A stretch of 64,000 nucleotides of DNA from Janthinobacterium sp. TND4EL3 (GTDB lineage Bacteria; Pseudomonadota; Gammaproteobacteria; Burkholderiales; Burkholderiaceae_D), in NCBI RefSeq assembly GCF_900156175.1, contig NZ_FTMV01000001.1:372001-436000 (forward strand). Reading direction: 5' to 3'. The notes under the pieces were generated by a model, which saw only the letters and a list, made by a program, of their open reading frames with translations, searched no databases and was not told the DNA's origin. Below are positions 1 through 9,107 of this stretch, piece after piece. A program made the position numbers and the translations under genes. Position 1 is the first letter of the stretch; every line of letters begins with the position of its first letter.

Positions 1-59
1 TGCAGATGCCGGGCCAGGACGCGGGCCTGTCCAAAGTCTTTTTATTGGGGCCGGGATGA
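1..59 (+). CDS. gspJ: Type II secretion minor pseudopilin GspJ, C-terminal end only
   Basis: Only the last 18 codons are in the window, reading QMPGQDAGLSKVFLLGPG and then TGA. The reading frame runs into the window from the left, and its TGA overlaps the ATG of the next gene as ATGA. The identity rests mainly on position directly before gspK in a type II secretion operon. The hydrophobic VFLLG ending is compatible with GspJ, but 18 residues cannot prove it. Confidence 0.6.
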   Translation, partial: QMPGQDAGLSKVFLLGPG

Positions 60-1024
60 AGCCGTTTGTTCGCCCTGCGCGCCAGCGCGGCGTGGCCGTC
101 ATCACGGCCCTGCTGCTGACGGCGCTGGCCATTACCGTCGTCGCCAGCCTGTTCTGGCAGCAGCAGGTGCAGGTGCGCTCGATGGAAAACCAGCGCCTGC
201 GCCTGCAGACGCAGTGGGCCATGCGCGGCATGGTCGATTTCGCCCGCTTCTGGCTGCGCCAGGACAATCCCTCGCTGACGGCCCTCGACGGCGTATGGGC
301 CACGCCCATCGAGGAAGCGCGGCTCGACGATTACGTCGACCGCGAAAAGGTCGACACGGAAAAATTCGACGCCACCGTCTCGGGCCGCGCGCTCGACGCG
401 CAGGCGCGTTTCAATATCACCAATCTGGCCACCGCCACGGGCATCGTCAGCCAGCCCTATGTGCAGGCCTACCAGCGCCTGCTGTCGAACTTGCAGCTCG
501 ATAGTTCCCTGGCGCAGGCCACGGCCGATGCCGTGCTGCGCGCGCGGCCGAAACCGCGCAGCGCCGGCAACGATGGCAAGACACCCGCCGCCCCCGCGGC
601 CACAGGCGGCGGCAGCGAGCCGGTGGCGTTTACGCAAATCGAGGATTTGCTGGCCGTGCCCGGCTATACGCCGCAAATCATCGAAAAGTTGCGCGATTTC
701 ATCATCGTCCTGCCGGAATTGACGCCAGTCAACGTCAATACGGCACCGGCCGAGGTGCTGGCGGCCGTGACGATGCTGTCGCTATCCGAAGCCAGCGCCC
801 TGACCCTGAGCAATCCGCGTAAAAAGTTTGTCGATAAGTTAAATTTCCAGAATAATATTAATGCCGCATTGATTGAGGGCATCGAGCTTGACGTGAAGAG
901 CCGCTACTTCCTCACCGTCATCCGCGTGCGGCTGGACCGCGCCGCCCTCGATGCCGTGGCGCTCGTCAATCGTAAAACGGATCCGCAGCGCACCACCAGC
1001 CTCGTCTGGTTGCGGGAAAATTAA
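56..1024 (+). CDS. gspK: Type II secretion minor pseudopilin GspK
   Basis: GspK caps the tip of the type II secretion pseudopilus together with GspI and GspJ. The 322-residue product starts with a short basic leader (residues 1-11) and then RGVAVITALLLTALAI. This is the prepilin-type cleavage region and long hydrophobic helix expected for GspK, which lacks the usual Glu at position 5. A large periplasmic domain follows, including the helix-hairpin-helix-like stretch IEDLLAVPGYTPQIIEKL and the LTPVNVNTAPAEVL motif typical of GspK. The length fits the family. Translation is probably coupled to gspJ through ATGA. Confidence 0.95.
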   Translation: MKPFVRPARQRGVAVITALLLTALAITVVASLFWQQQVQVRSMENQRLRLQTQWAMRGMVDFARFWLRQDNPSLTALDGVWATPIEEARLDDYVDREKVDTEKFDATVSGRALDAQARFNITNLATATGIVSQPYVQAYQRLLSNLQLDSSLAQATADAVLRARPKPRSAGNDGKTPAAPAATGGGSEPVAFTQIEDLLAVPGYTPQIIEKLRDFIIVLPELTPVNVNTAPAEVLAAVTMLSLSEASALTLSNPRKKFVDKLNFQNNINAALIEGIELDVKSRYFLTVIRVRLDRAALDAVALVNRKTDPQRTTSLVWLREN

Positions 1025-1043
1025 CCCCTGAAAGCGAGTCATT

Positions 1044-2273
1044 TTGACAACTTTGTATATCCGCCACCCGGCCAAGGCGTCCACCGACGGCGCGCCGGCC
1101 TGCTCCTTCGTGCTGGCTGGCGACGGCGGTGTCTTGCTGCAGCAGGGCAGTGCGCCGCTGGGCAGCCTGGGCCAGCTGATCGCCGGCGCCAAGCAGGTGG
1201 TGCTGCTGCTGGCGGCGGCCGACGTGACCCTGCTGCGCCTGAAAACCCCGCCGCTGGCCGGCGCCCGTTTGCGCGCGGCCCTGCCGGGACTGGTGGAAGA
1301 GCACATTCTCGGCGACGCCCAGGATTGCCTGCTGGCCGCCGGCGCGCCCGACGCTGCCGGCATGCGCACGGTGGCCGTGGCGCAGCGCGCCTGGGCCGAG
1401 GTACTCGTGCAAGCCTTGCTGGCGCAGGGTGCGCGCAAGGTGGCGCTGCTGCCGTCCCAGCTGTGCCTGCCCTTGCAACCGGGCAGCGTGACGGCGTCCC
1501 TGCAAGCGGCCGGCGACGGCCTGGAGCTGGCCTTGCGCCAGGCGCCGCAGGAAGGGCTGGGCCTGGTGCTGCCGGCCCAGCCGCAGCAGGCGCTGCTGAC
1601 GACGCGCGCGTTTGCCGGCGACGTGCCCCTGACGGTGTACGTGGCGCAGGCCGAGCTTGCGCAATATCAAGAGTTGGCCGCCGGCATGGAGGGCGTGACG
1701 GTGGCGCCCGACCACTGGGCGCACTGGATCGCCGGTGCCAGGGGCGCGGGGCTGGACCTGGCCGCCGCGCTGGGCACGGCCACGGGATCGTCCACCGACT
1801 GGCGCCGCTGGCGCTGGCCCATCCGCCTGGCCCTGCTGACGGTGGTGGTCAACCTGGCCGGCATGAATATCGAATGGATGCGTCTGAAGCGCGAGGCGGC
1901 CACCGTGCGCACCTCGATGCAGCAGACCTTCAAGGCCGCGTATCCGAACGAGGCGCCCGTGTTCGGCCTGGAAGCGGAGCAGATGCGGCGCAATATCGCT
2001 GCCGCCCGCCTGCAGGGGGGGCAGGCCAGCATGGATGACTTCACCAGCATGAGCGCGGCGCTGGGCGAGGCGCTGGGAGGCCTGGCCGGGCGCGGCGTGG
2101 TGGCGTCGCTGGAATACCGCGAGCGCAGCCTGATCGTGCGGCTGAAGCCGGACATGATCACCGCCAGCGCCCAGGCGCAGGTGCGCGATGGCCTGGCCGC
2201 GCGCAAGCTGTCCTTGAATGAAACGGAGCCGGGCGTGTGGAAGATCACGCCGGCCACGGGAGCAAAAGCATGA
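1044..2273 (+). CDS. gspL: Type II secretion inner-membrane platform protein GspL
   Basis: GspL links the cytoplasmic ATPase GspE to the inner-membrane platform with GspM. The 409-residue protein has an actin-like cytoplasmic domain (about 1-260), a single membrane helix near residues 258-275 (WRWPIRLALLTVVVNLAGM) and a small periplasmic domain (YRERSLIVRLKP). The best start is TTG at 1044, preceded by a GA-rich stretch, because no upstream ATG is in frame. The first in-frame ATG lies more than 100 codons inside the conserved region. The gap to gspK is 19 bases, and the stop overlaps the gspM start. Confidence 0.92.
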   Translation: MTTLYIRHPAKASTDGAPACSFVLAGDGGVLLQQGSAPLGSLGQLIAGAKQVVLLLAAADVTLLRLKTPPLAGARLRAALPGLVEEHILGDAQDCLLAAGAPDAAGMRTVAVAQRAWAEVLVQALLAQGARKVALLPSQLCLPLQPGSVTASLQAAGDGLELALRQAPQEGLGLVLPAQPQQALLTTRAFAGDVPLTVYVAQAELAQYQELAAGMEGVTVAPDHWAHWIAGARGAGLDLAAALGTATGSSTDWRRWRWPIRLALLTVVVNLAGMNIEWMRLKREAATVRTSMQQTFKAAYPNEAPVFGLEAEQMRRNIAAARLQGGQASMDDFTSMSAALGEALGGLAGRGVVASLEYRERSLIVRLKPDMITASAQAQVRDGLAARKLSLNETEPGVWKITPATGAKA

Positions 2274-2803
2274 GTGCAGCAGTGAACAAGGCGCGTGCCG
2301 CGCTGGTGGGGCAGCAGCAGGCCGTACAGGCATTCTGGGCCGCGCGCACGCCGCAGGAGCGCAAGCTCTTGACCCTCGGCGGCGTGGTGGCGGGCCTGGC
2401 CCTCGTCTATGCGGTGTTTTTCGAGCCGGCGTGGACGGGCCGCATCGAACTGCAAAAGAGCTTGCCCGAGCTGCGCCAGAACGCGGCCCAGCTGCAGGCG
2501 CTGGCGCGCGAGGCGGGCGAGCTGGCGCGCCAGGCGCCCGTGCAGGTGGCCCCCATGAGCCGGGAAAGCCTCGACGCATCGCTCAAGGCGCGCGGCCTGA
2601 CGCCCCAATCGCTGTCGCTGACGGGAGAGTATGCGCGCGTGCAGCTGAACGGCGTGCCGTTCGCCAGTGTCATGCTGTGGCTTGACGGCTTGCGCCGCGA
2701 AGGCCGCATCGCCGTGCAGGAAGCGAAGATCACGGCGCAGAACCAGGCGGGCCAGGTGGACGCCACCCTGAGCCTGCACCAGAGCCCGGGCGCGACGCGA
2801 TGA
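2270..2803 (+). CDS. gspM: Type II secretion protein GspM
   Basis: GspM is a bitopic inner-membrane partner of GspL. I chose the ATG at 2270, which overlaps the gspL stop as ATGA and has GGGAG just upstream. A longer reading from 2237 would start inside gspL without a ribosome site. The 177-residue product has the usual plan: a short cytoplasmic N-terminus with ARTPQERKLL, one membrane helix (LGGVVAGLALVYAVFFEPAW, about residues 34-53), a helical stretch and a small ferredoxin-like periplasmic domain ending in ATLSLHQSP. Confidence 0.92.
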   Translation: MSAAVNKARAALVGQQQAVQAFWAARTPQERKLLTLGGVVAGLALVYAVFFEPAWTGRIELQKSLPELRQNAAQLQALAREAGELARQAPVQVAPMSRESLDASLKARGLTPQSLSLTGEYARVQLNGVPFASVMLWLDGLRREGRIAVQEAKITAQNQAGQVDATLSLHQSPGATR

Positions 2804-3576
2804 TGCGCCTGTTCGGATGGCTGCTGGCCATCGTCGCCAGCGTCTGCCTCACCCTGCTGGTGTTTTTCCCGGCCGGCTGGGTGGCGGGCATCGTGGAAAA
2901 GCAGACGGGCGGACGTTTGACCTTGGGCGACGCGCAGGGTACCCTGTGGCGCGGCTCGGCCTTTATCGGCGGGGCGGCCAGCGCGAACGGCGCCGTGACG
3001 CCGCTGCTGCCGGGGCGCTTCGGCTGGCGCATTTCGCCCTCGGTGCTGTGGGGCGCGGTGGACGTGGAATTGCAGAATCCGCAAGCGCTGTCGCAGCCGG
3101 TCAACCTGCGCGGCTCGTGGTCGCACTGGCAGGTCAGCCCGGCGGCCCTGCTGCTGCCGGCCGATGGCCTGGGCGGCCTCGGTGCGCCGTTGAATACCGT
3201 GGCGCCGACGGGCAGCATGCGCCTGTCGTGGAGCACCTTGCAGCTGGCCCTGGAGCAGCGGCAGTTTTCCGCCATCGGCCGCACCACCTTGCAGATGACG
3301 GACATGGCCTCGCGCCTGTCATCCTTGCGTCCGCTGGGCAGTTATGAACTCGATTTCGATTGGCAGGGGCAGCAGGCGACATTGACCTTGCGCTCGATCA
3401 AAGGACCGCTGCTGCTCGACGGCAGCGGCAGCCTGAATCAGGGCCGCATGCAGTTTTCCGGCCAGGCCCAGGCCGCAGCAGGATATGAAGAGACCTTGGC
3501 GAGTTTGTTGAATTTGCTGGGACAGCGCCGTAGCAATAGCGAAAAGAACATCATCGCCTTAGAGTTTAGACAATGA
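2800..3576 (+). CDS. gspN: Type II secretion protein GspN
   Basis: This 258-residue protein has one N-terminal membrane helix (LFGWLLAIVASVCLTLLVFF) followed by a beta-rich periplasmic region. The segment LTLGDAQGTLWRGSAFIGG is typical of GspN. The role of GspN is poorly defined and it is absent from some systems. The ATG overlaps the gspM stop (ATGA), and the gene stop in turn overlaps the gspD start, so the run K to D looks translationally coupled. Confidence 0.9.
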   Translation: MMRLFGWLLAIVASVCLTLLVFFPAGWVAGIVEKQTGGRLTLGDAQGTLWRGSAFIGGAASANGAVTPLLPGRFGWRISPSVLWGAVDVELQNPQALSQPVNLRGSWSHWQVSPAALLLPADGLGGLGAPLNTVAPTGSMRLSWSTLQLALEQRQFSAIGRTTLQMTDMASRLSSLRPLGSYELDFDWQGQQATLTLRSIKGPLLLDGSGSLNQGRMQFSGQAQAAAGYEETLASLLNLLGQRRSNSEKNIIALEFRQ

Positions 3577-5804
3577 AAAAATCATCCGTGAGCCCAAATA
3601 CCTTCTCCTTCTCGCTGCGCCGCCTGTCGGCCGCCGCCTTGCTGTGCTGTTCCGTGGCCGGCATGCCGGCGCCCGTCTGGGCCGCGCCCGGCGATGAGGC
3701 GGCGCTCAATTTCGTCGGCGCCGACATCGAATCGGTGATCAAGGCGGTGGGGCATTACACCAACATCAATTTCGTCATCGACCCGCGCGTCAAGGGCACG
3801 ATCACGCTGGTGTCGGAAAAATCGATCAGCAAGACGCAGGCCTTCGCGCTGCTCGCTTCCGCCTTGCGCCTGCAGGGCTACGCCGTGGTCTCCGGCGACG
3901 GCTACGCGAAGGTGGTGCCGGAAGCGGACGCCAAGCTGCAATCCGTGCCGACCCAGGTGGGCAATGGCGCCAGCCAGGTGAAGGGCGACCAGATCGCCAC
4001 CCAGGTGTTTTACCTGAATTACGAATCGTCGGCCAACCTGCTGGCCGTGCTGCGGCCGCTGATTTCGCCAAACAACACGATCAACGCCAATCCGGGCAAC
4101 AACTCGCTGGTGATCACCGATTACGCGGATAACCTCAAGCGCCTGGCGAAGATCATCGCCGCGCTCGACGTGCCCGCCTCGACGGACCTGGACGTGATCC
4201 CCGTGCGCTACGCCATCGCTTCCGACCTGGCCTCGATGGTGAATAAACTGATGGAGGGCGGCAGCGCCGGCGCCGGCGCGGCGGGCGATGCGGGCAAGGT
4301 ATCCGTGCTGGCCGACCCGCGCACCAATTCGCTGGTGCTGCGCGCGCCATCGGCGGCGCGCGCCAACCTGGCCAAGTCGCTGATCTCGAAGCTGGACCAG
4401 CCCACCACGCAGCTGGGCAATGTGCACGTGGTGTACCTCAAGAATGCGGACGCCACCAAGCTGGCGCAGACCCTGCGCTCGGTGGTGACGTCGGACGGCA
4501 CGGCTGCCACGGCGCAGCAGGGCATCGGCAACCAGAACATGAACAACCAGATCAGCCAGACCAACAGCGGCATGAACAGCACCGGGCTGGGTGGCAATAC
4601 GCAGAGCGGCACCACGGGCGGCGCTGCGCTGAGCAACGGTCCGCAGCAGCTGTCCTCGGGCGGGGCGGCCGGCTTCATCCAGGCTGACGCCTCGACGAAT
4701 ACCCTGATTTTGACCTGCAACGAGGCGGTTTACCGCAACCTGCGCGCCGTGATCGACCAGCTCGACGTGCGCCGCGCCCAGGTCTACATCGAGGCGCTGA
4801 TCGTCGAAGTGACGTCGGCCAAGGCGTCCGAGTTCGGCGTGCAGTGGCTGGGGCTTTCCGGCGACAGCACCAGCAACTACCGCGTGGGCGCGCTGCAGTC
4901 GTTCGCCGGCGGCACCAACAACAATATCGCCGCCATCGCCACCGGTGGTGGCAAGACCCTGCCCACGGGCGGCCTGACCCTGGGCATCTTCAAGCAGATC
5001 AACGGCGCGCTGGGCCTGGGCGCCGTGGCGCATGCGCTGGAATCGGACGGCAACGCCAACATCCTGTCGACGCCGAACCTGATCACCCTGGACAACGAAC
5101 TGGCGACCATCAAGGTGGGCCAGAACGTGCCTATCCTGACGGGCCAGTACACGAGCACGGCCGGCACCAACACGAACCCGTTCCAGACCATCGACCGCAA
5201 GGAAGTGGGCCTGACCCTGAAGGTGCGTCCGCAGATTTCCGAGGGCGGCACCATCAAGCTGGGCATCTATCACGAGACGTCGAGCGTGGACAAATCCACG
5301 TCGACGGCCGTCAGCGGCATCACCATCAACAACCGCGTGATCGAAAACAATGTGCTGGCCGACGATGGCCAGATCATCGTGCTCGGCGGCCTGATCGAGG
5401 ACAGCACGGGCGACAATGCGGAAAAAGTGCGCGGCCTGGGCGATATCCCCTTGCTGGGCAACCTGTTCAAGTACCAGACGCGCGAGCGCAAGAAAACGAA
5501 TCTGATGATTTTCCTGCGCCCCGTCATCGTGCGCAACAAGGAGCAGAGCGGCAGCCTGGCGGCCGACCGCTACGACTACATGCGCTCGGCCGAGACGGCC
5601 GCCGTGCCGGCCACGGGCAACTTGATGCTGAAGGACCTCGGTACGCCCGTGCTGCCGGCCCTGCAGGATGGCCAGCCGGTGGGCGGCAGCATGGTGACGC
5701 GTCCCGTGCCGCCGGCTCCGGTGCCGCCGCCAGGCGCGCCGGCCAACGCGGCCACGCCGCCGCAGCCGCTGCTGCAGCAATATCAGCAGCAGCCGCAGAA
5801 GTGA
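3573..5804 (+). CDS. gspD: Type II secretion outer-membrane secretin GspD
   Basis: GspD forms the multimeric outer-membrane channel through which folded exoproteins leave the cell. The 743-residue precursor has a Sec signal peptide ending near AAPVWA, then N0 (LNFVGADIESVIKAVGHYT), N1-N3 repeats, and a low-complexity Asn/Gly/Ser linker (about 310-365, NQNMNNQISQTNSGMNSTG) inside N3. The secretin domain carries VPILTG and VGLTLKVRPQIS. The C-terminus is an unusual Pro/Gln-rich tail after about residue 690. No pilotin-binding S-domain is obvious. Length is in the normal range for GspD. Confidence 0.97.
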   Translation: MKKSSVSPNTFSFSLRRLSAAALLCCSVAGMPAPVWAAPGDEAALNFVGADIESVIKAVGHYTNINFVIDPRVKGTITLVSEKSISKTQAFALLASALRLQGYAVVSGDGYAKVVPEADAKLQSVPTQVGNGASQVKGDQIATQVFYLNYESSANLLAVLRPLISPNNTINANPGNNSLVITDYADNLKRLAKIIAALDVPASTDLDVIPVRYAIASDLASMVNKLMEGGSAGAGAAGDAGKVSVLADPRTNSLVLRAPSAARANLAKSLISKLDQPTTQLGNVHVVYLKNADATKLAQTLRSVVTSDGTAATAQQGIGNQNMNNQISQTNSGMNSTGLGGNTQSGTTGGAALSNGPQQLSSGGAAGFIQADASTNTLILTCNEAVYRNLRAVIDQLDVRRAQVYIEALIVEVTSAKASEFGVQWLGLSGDSTSNYRVGALQSFAGGTNNNIAAIATGGGKTLPTGGLTLGIFKQINGALGLGAVAHALESDGNANILSTPNLITLDNELATIKVGQNVPILTGQYTSTAGTNTNPFQTIDRKEVGLTLKVRPQISEGGTIKLGIYHETSSVDKSTSTAVSGITINNRVIENNVLADDGQIIVLGGLIEDSTGDNAEKVRGLGDIPLLGNLFKYQTRERKKTNLMIFLRPVIVRNKEQSGSLAADRYDYMRSAETAAVPATGNLMLKDLGTPVLPALQDGQPVGGSMVTRPVPPAPVPPPGAPANAATPPQPLLQQYQQQPQK

Positions 5805-5814
5805 TGGGACAGTC

Positions 5815-7236
5815 ATGAGCAATCTGCTTCCCTACGCCTACGCGCGCGATTTTGGCCTGCTGGCCCGGCCCGGCGCGCAGGACGGCGCCCCCGTCGAGGT
5901 GCTGGTGGCCGCATCGACGGCGCCGGCGGCCATTGCCGAAGTGTCGCGCCGTTTCGGCCAGATTCAATTGACGGTGCTGCCGCGTCCCGAGCTTGATGCG
6001 GCCATTGCCGGCGCCTACGCGGGCGGGGGCGGCGACGCCTCGCAGATGGCCGATGAATTCGACGCCGACCTGGATTTGACCAAGCTGCTGCAGGACGTGC
6101 CGGCCATCGAGGACTTGCTCGAATCATCCGACGACGCGCCCGTCATCCGCATGATCAACGCCTTGCTGACGCAGGCGCTGCGCGAAGGCGCCTCCGACAT
6201 CCATATCGAGCCGTTCGAGCAGACCTCCGTCGTGCGCTTCCGCATCGACGGCAGCCTGCGCGACGTGGTGCGCCCCCGCAAGGCCATCCACGGTTCGCTG
6301 ATTTCGCGCATCAAGATCATGGCGCAGCTCGATATCGCGGAAAAACGCCTGCCGCAGGACGGCCGCATCACCCTGCGCGTGGGCGGCAAGCCCGTCGACG
6401 TGCGCGTCTCGACCCTGCCCACCGGGCATGGCGAACGGGCCGTATTGCGCTTGCTGGACAAGGAAGCGGGCCGCCTCGACCTGCAGCACCTGGGCATGAG
6501 CGCGCCCATGCTGAAGCAGTTCGACGGCCTGATCACGCAGCCGCACGGCATCGTGCTCGTCACCGGTCCCACCGGCTCGGGCAAGACGACGACGCTGTAT
6601 GCGGCGCTGTCGATGCTCAACGCCACGACGACGAACATCCTGACGGTGGAAGACCCGATCGAGTACGACCTGGCCGGCGTGGGCCAGACGCAAGTCAATC
6701 CGCGCATCGACATGACATTTGCCAAGGCGTTGCGGGCGATTTTGCGGCAAGATCCCGATGTGATCATGATCGGCGAGATCCGCGACCTGGAAACGGCGCA
6801 GATCGCCGTGCAGGCCTCGCTGACGGGCCACCTGGTGCTGGCGACCCTGCACACGAACGACGCTTCGGCGGCCGTCACGCGCTTGCTCGACATGGGCATC
6901 GAACCGTTCCTGCTGTCGTCGTCGCTCCTGGGCGTGCTGGCGCAGCGCCTGGTGCGCAAATTGTGCGGCTCCTGCAAGACCTTCGACGGCCAGTACTGGC
7001 AGGCGGTCGGCTGCGAGCATTGCGGCCAGACGGGCTACCAGGGCCGCGTGGGCGTATATGAACTGCTGCGCACGACGGAACAGATCCGCGCGCAGATCCA
7101 CAACCGCGCGTCGGAGGCGGAAGTGCGCGCCGTCGCCCTGCAGGACGGCATGACGAGCATGCGCGACGACGGCGAACGCTGGCTGCGCGACGGCACCACC
7201 ACGCAGGCCGAGTTGCTGCGCGTGACCAAAGACTAG
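5815..7236 (+). CDS. gspE: Type II secretion ATPase GspE
   Basis: GspE is the cytoplasmic hexameric ATPase that drives pseudopilus assembly. The 473-residue protein carries the Walker A motif GPTGSGKTTTLYA (about residue 247), the Asp box with DIHIEPFE, Walker B IMIGEIRDLETA, the His box GHLVLATLHTNDA, and a CxxC...CxxC zinc element (CGSCK and CEHCG) near the C-terminus. The segment between the two cysteine pairs is shorter than in many GspE proteins. The start is ATG with GGGACAG upstream, 10 bases after gspD. Confidence 0.97.
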   Translation: MSNLLPYAYARDFGLLARPGAQDGAPVEVLVAASTAPAAIAEVSRRFGQIQLTVLPRPELDAAIAGAYAGGGGDASQMADEFDADLDLTKLLQDVPAIEDLLESSDDAPVIRMINALLTQALREGASDIHIEPFEQTSVVRFRIDGSLRDVVRPRKAIHGSLISRIKIMAQLDIAEKRLPQDGRITLRVGGKPVDVRVSTLPTGHGERAVLRLLDKEAGRLDLQHLGMSAPMLKQFDGLITQPHGIVLVTGPTGSGKTTTLYAALSMLNATTTNILTVEDPIEYDLAGVGQTQVNPRIDMTFAKALRAILRQDPDVIMIGEIRDLETAQIAVQASLTGHLVLATLHTNDASAAVTRLLDMGIEPFLLSSSLLGVLAQRLVRKLCGSCKTFDGQYWQAVGCEHCGQTGYQGRVGVYELLRTTEQIRAQIHNRASEAEVRAVALQDGMTSMRDDGERWLRDGTTTQAELLRVTKD

Positions 7237-7246
7237 GCCCGCCACC

Positions 7247-8467
7247 ATGCCCGCATTCCGTTATGAAGCCGTCGACGCCCAGGGCGCCACCCGCAAGGGC
7301 GTGCTCAATGCCGACAGTCCCCGTTCCGCGCGCGCCGAGCTGCGCGTGCAAGGCCTGGTGCCGTTGGCCGTCGAGCCGATCGCCGCGCAGGTCGACGCCG
7401 CCGGCGTGACCAAACGGCGCGGCTTCGGCGAGCGCCTCTCAAACACCGAGCTGGCCCTGTTTACGCGCCAGCTGGCCAGTTTGCTGGAAGCGGGCCTGCC
7501 GCTGGAGCAGGCCTTTTCCGCACTGCTGGAACAGGCCGAGCGGCCCTACCTGCGCGACCTGATCGCCTCGATCCGCTCGGAAGTGATCGGCGGCGCCGCG
7601 TTTTCCGACGTGCTGGCGCGCCACCCGCGCGATTTTGCGGAAATCTACCGGGCGCTGGTGGCGTCGGGCGAGCAGATCGGCCATTTGTCGCGCGTGCTGG
7701 CGCGCCTGGCCGACTACATCGAGCGGCGCAATGCGCTGGTGCAGAAGGTCAAGCTGGCCTTTACCTATCCGGCCATCGTCACGGTGGTGGCGTTTTCCAT
7801 CGTCATCTTCCTGCTCACCTACGTGGTGCCGCAGATCGTCTCTGTTTTTGCCAATACCAAGCAGAAGCTGCCCATGCTGACGGTGATCATGCTGGCGCTG
7901 TCGGATTTCGTGCGCCATTACGGCATCGTGGTGGGCATCGTCCTGATTGGCGCCTGGTTCGCCTGGCGCCGCGCGCTGCAGCAGCCGGCGCTGAAGCGGC
8001 GCTGGCATACCTGGCTGCTGACGGCGCCCTTGTATGGAAAATTCGAGCGCAGCCTGAACACGGCGCGCTTTGCCAGCACCCTGGCCATTACCACGGGCTC
8101 CGGCGTGCCTATCCTGCGCGCGCTCGACACCAGCCGCGACACGCTCACCAACGTGGCGATGCAGGAACTGGTGGCGGACGCCAGCGGCGCCGTGCGCGAG
8201 GGCGTGAGCCTGGCGCGCGCGCTGTCGGCGCAAAAGCATTTTCCGCCCATGCTGATCCACATGATACGCGCGGGCGAAATCACGGGCGAGCTGCCGGCCA
8301 TGCTCGAACGCGCCGCCAGCGCGCAGGAGCAGGACCTGGAACGCCGCACCCTGACGATTGCCGGTCTGCTGGAGCCGGCCCTGATCCTTGCCATGGGCGT
8401 GGTGGTGCTGCTGATCGTGCTGGCCGTATTGATGCCGATTATCGAGATTAATCAGCTGGTGCGTTAA
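7247..8467 (+). CDS. gspF: Type II secretion inner-membrane platform protein GspF
   Basis: GspF is the polytopic core of the inner-membrane platform. The 406-residue protein begins MPAFRYEAVDAQGATRKG, the usual GspF start, and has two copies of the T2SS_F helical domain (about 70-190 and 270-400). Three hydrophobic segments stand out: AIVTVVAFSIVIFLLTYVVP, GIVVGIVLIGAWFAW and LILAMGVVVLLIVLAVLMPI. It begins 10 bases after gspE. Length matches the family. Confidence 0.97.
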   Translation: MPAFRYEAVDAQGATRKGVLNADSPRSARAELRVQGLVPLAVEPIAAQVDAAGVTKRRGFGERLSNTELALFTRQLASLLEAGLPLEQAFSALLEQAERPYLRDLIASIRSEVIGGAAFSDVLARHPRDFAEIYRALVASGEQIGHLSRVLARLADYIERRNALVQKVKLAFTYPAIVTVVAFSIVIFLLTYVVPQIVSVFANTKQKLPMLTVIMLALSDFVRHYGIVVGIVLIGAWFAWRRALQQPALKRRWHTWLLTAPLYGKFERSLNTARFASTLAITTGSGVPILRALDTSRDTLTNVAMQELVADASGAVREGVSLARALSAQKHFPPMLIHMIRAGEITGELPAMLERAASAQEQDLERRTLTIAGLLEPALILAMGVVVLLIVLAVLMPIIEINQLVR

Positions 8468-8486
8468 GAGAAATATCAAGGAAACC

Positions 8487-9050
8487 ATGAAGCGTTTGCC
8501 CCAATTTGTAAGTCTGCTCGCCGTCGTGGCGCTGTCCGTGTCGCTGGCCTACTGGGCCATGCAGCTGTTCAAGGCGCCGCAACGCCCGATCAATCCGCCC
8601 GCCAATCCGGTGGTGCAGGATGCCAGCGTGGAGGCGGGCGCCGCGCTGTTCGGCGGCCAGGTCAGCGTGGCCACGGCCAGCAACTACCAGCTCAAGGGCG
8701 TGGTGGCCGCCAGCAATGGCCGCGGCAGCGTGGCCATCATCTCGACCGATGGCAAGCCGTCCGTGGCCTTGCCCGCAGGCGCCGAGGTGGTGCCAGGCGT
8801 GACGGTGCTGGAAGTGCACGCGCGCCATGTGCTGCTGCGCGACGGCGGCGTGAGCAAGCGCATCGATCTGGTGGCCGATGACAAGGCGCTGGCCTTGCCG
8901 GGGCCCGTGTCCGCCGCCCCGGCGCCAGTTCCCCCACCCGCGCCAGCGACGAACCTGGTGCCGCCGCCGCTGCCGATGGAGCAGCCGCGCCCGGCCACCA
9001 CGATGCCGGCGCCGCCGCAGGTGAGCGGCAGCGTACCGCCTTCGCAATAG
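8487..9050 (+). CDS. gspC: GspC-like type II secretion protein, short form without PDZ domain
   Basis: The 187-residue protein has one N-terminal membrane helix (FVSLLAVVALSVSLAYWAM), a linker, and a homology-region domain (YQLKGVVAASNGRGSVAIIS, then ADDKALAL) like the GspC domain that contacts the secretin. It then ends in a Pro/Ala-rich tail with no PDZ or coiled-coil domain, so it is shorter than classical GspC of about 270-300 residues. It is the last gene of this run, 19 bases after gspF, instead of the first. Assignment as GspC comes from topology, the HR-like segment and location. It could also be described as a PilP-like or GspC/N-like protein. Confidence 0.8.
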   Translation: MKRLPQFVSLLAVVALSVSLAYWAMQLFKAPQRPINPPANPVVQDASVEAGAALFGGQVSVATASNYQLKGVVAASNGRGSVAIISTDGKPSVALPAGAEVVPGVTVLEVHARHVLLRDGGVSKRIDLVADDKALALPGPVSAAPAPVPPPAPATNLVPPPLPMEQPRPATTMPAPPQVSGSVPPSQ

Positions 9051-9071
9051 ACCGTTTTTATCGTATTTTGC

Positions 9072-9093
9072 CGATGGCGTCGTGCCGCCATCG
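9072..9093 (+). terminator. Hairpin between gspC and the patatin gene, possible weak terminator
   Basis: An 8-base-pair perfect stem CGATGGCG / CGCCATCG with a 6-base loop lies 21 bases after the gspC stop. There is no T-run behind it, and the ribosome site of the next gene (AGGAG, 9098-9102) follows almost at once. It could be a weak terminator or an mRNA-processing structure marking the end of the secretion operon. Confidence 0.35.
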
Positions 9094-9107
9094 CCACAGG
9101 AGTCTTC

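Noticed and set aside
3582..5822. 746-residue open frame on the minus strand opposite gspD
   Set aside because: Antisense shadow, His/Arg/Ala-rich, no motif; gspD on the plus strand is certain.
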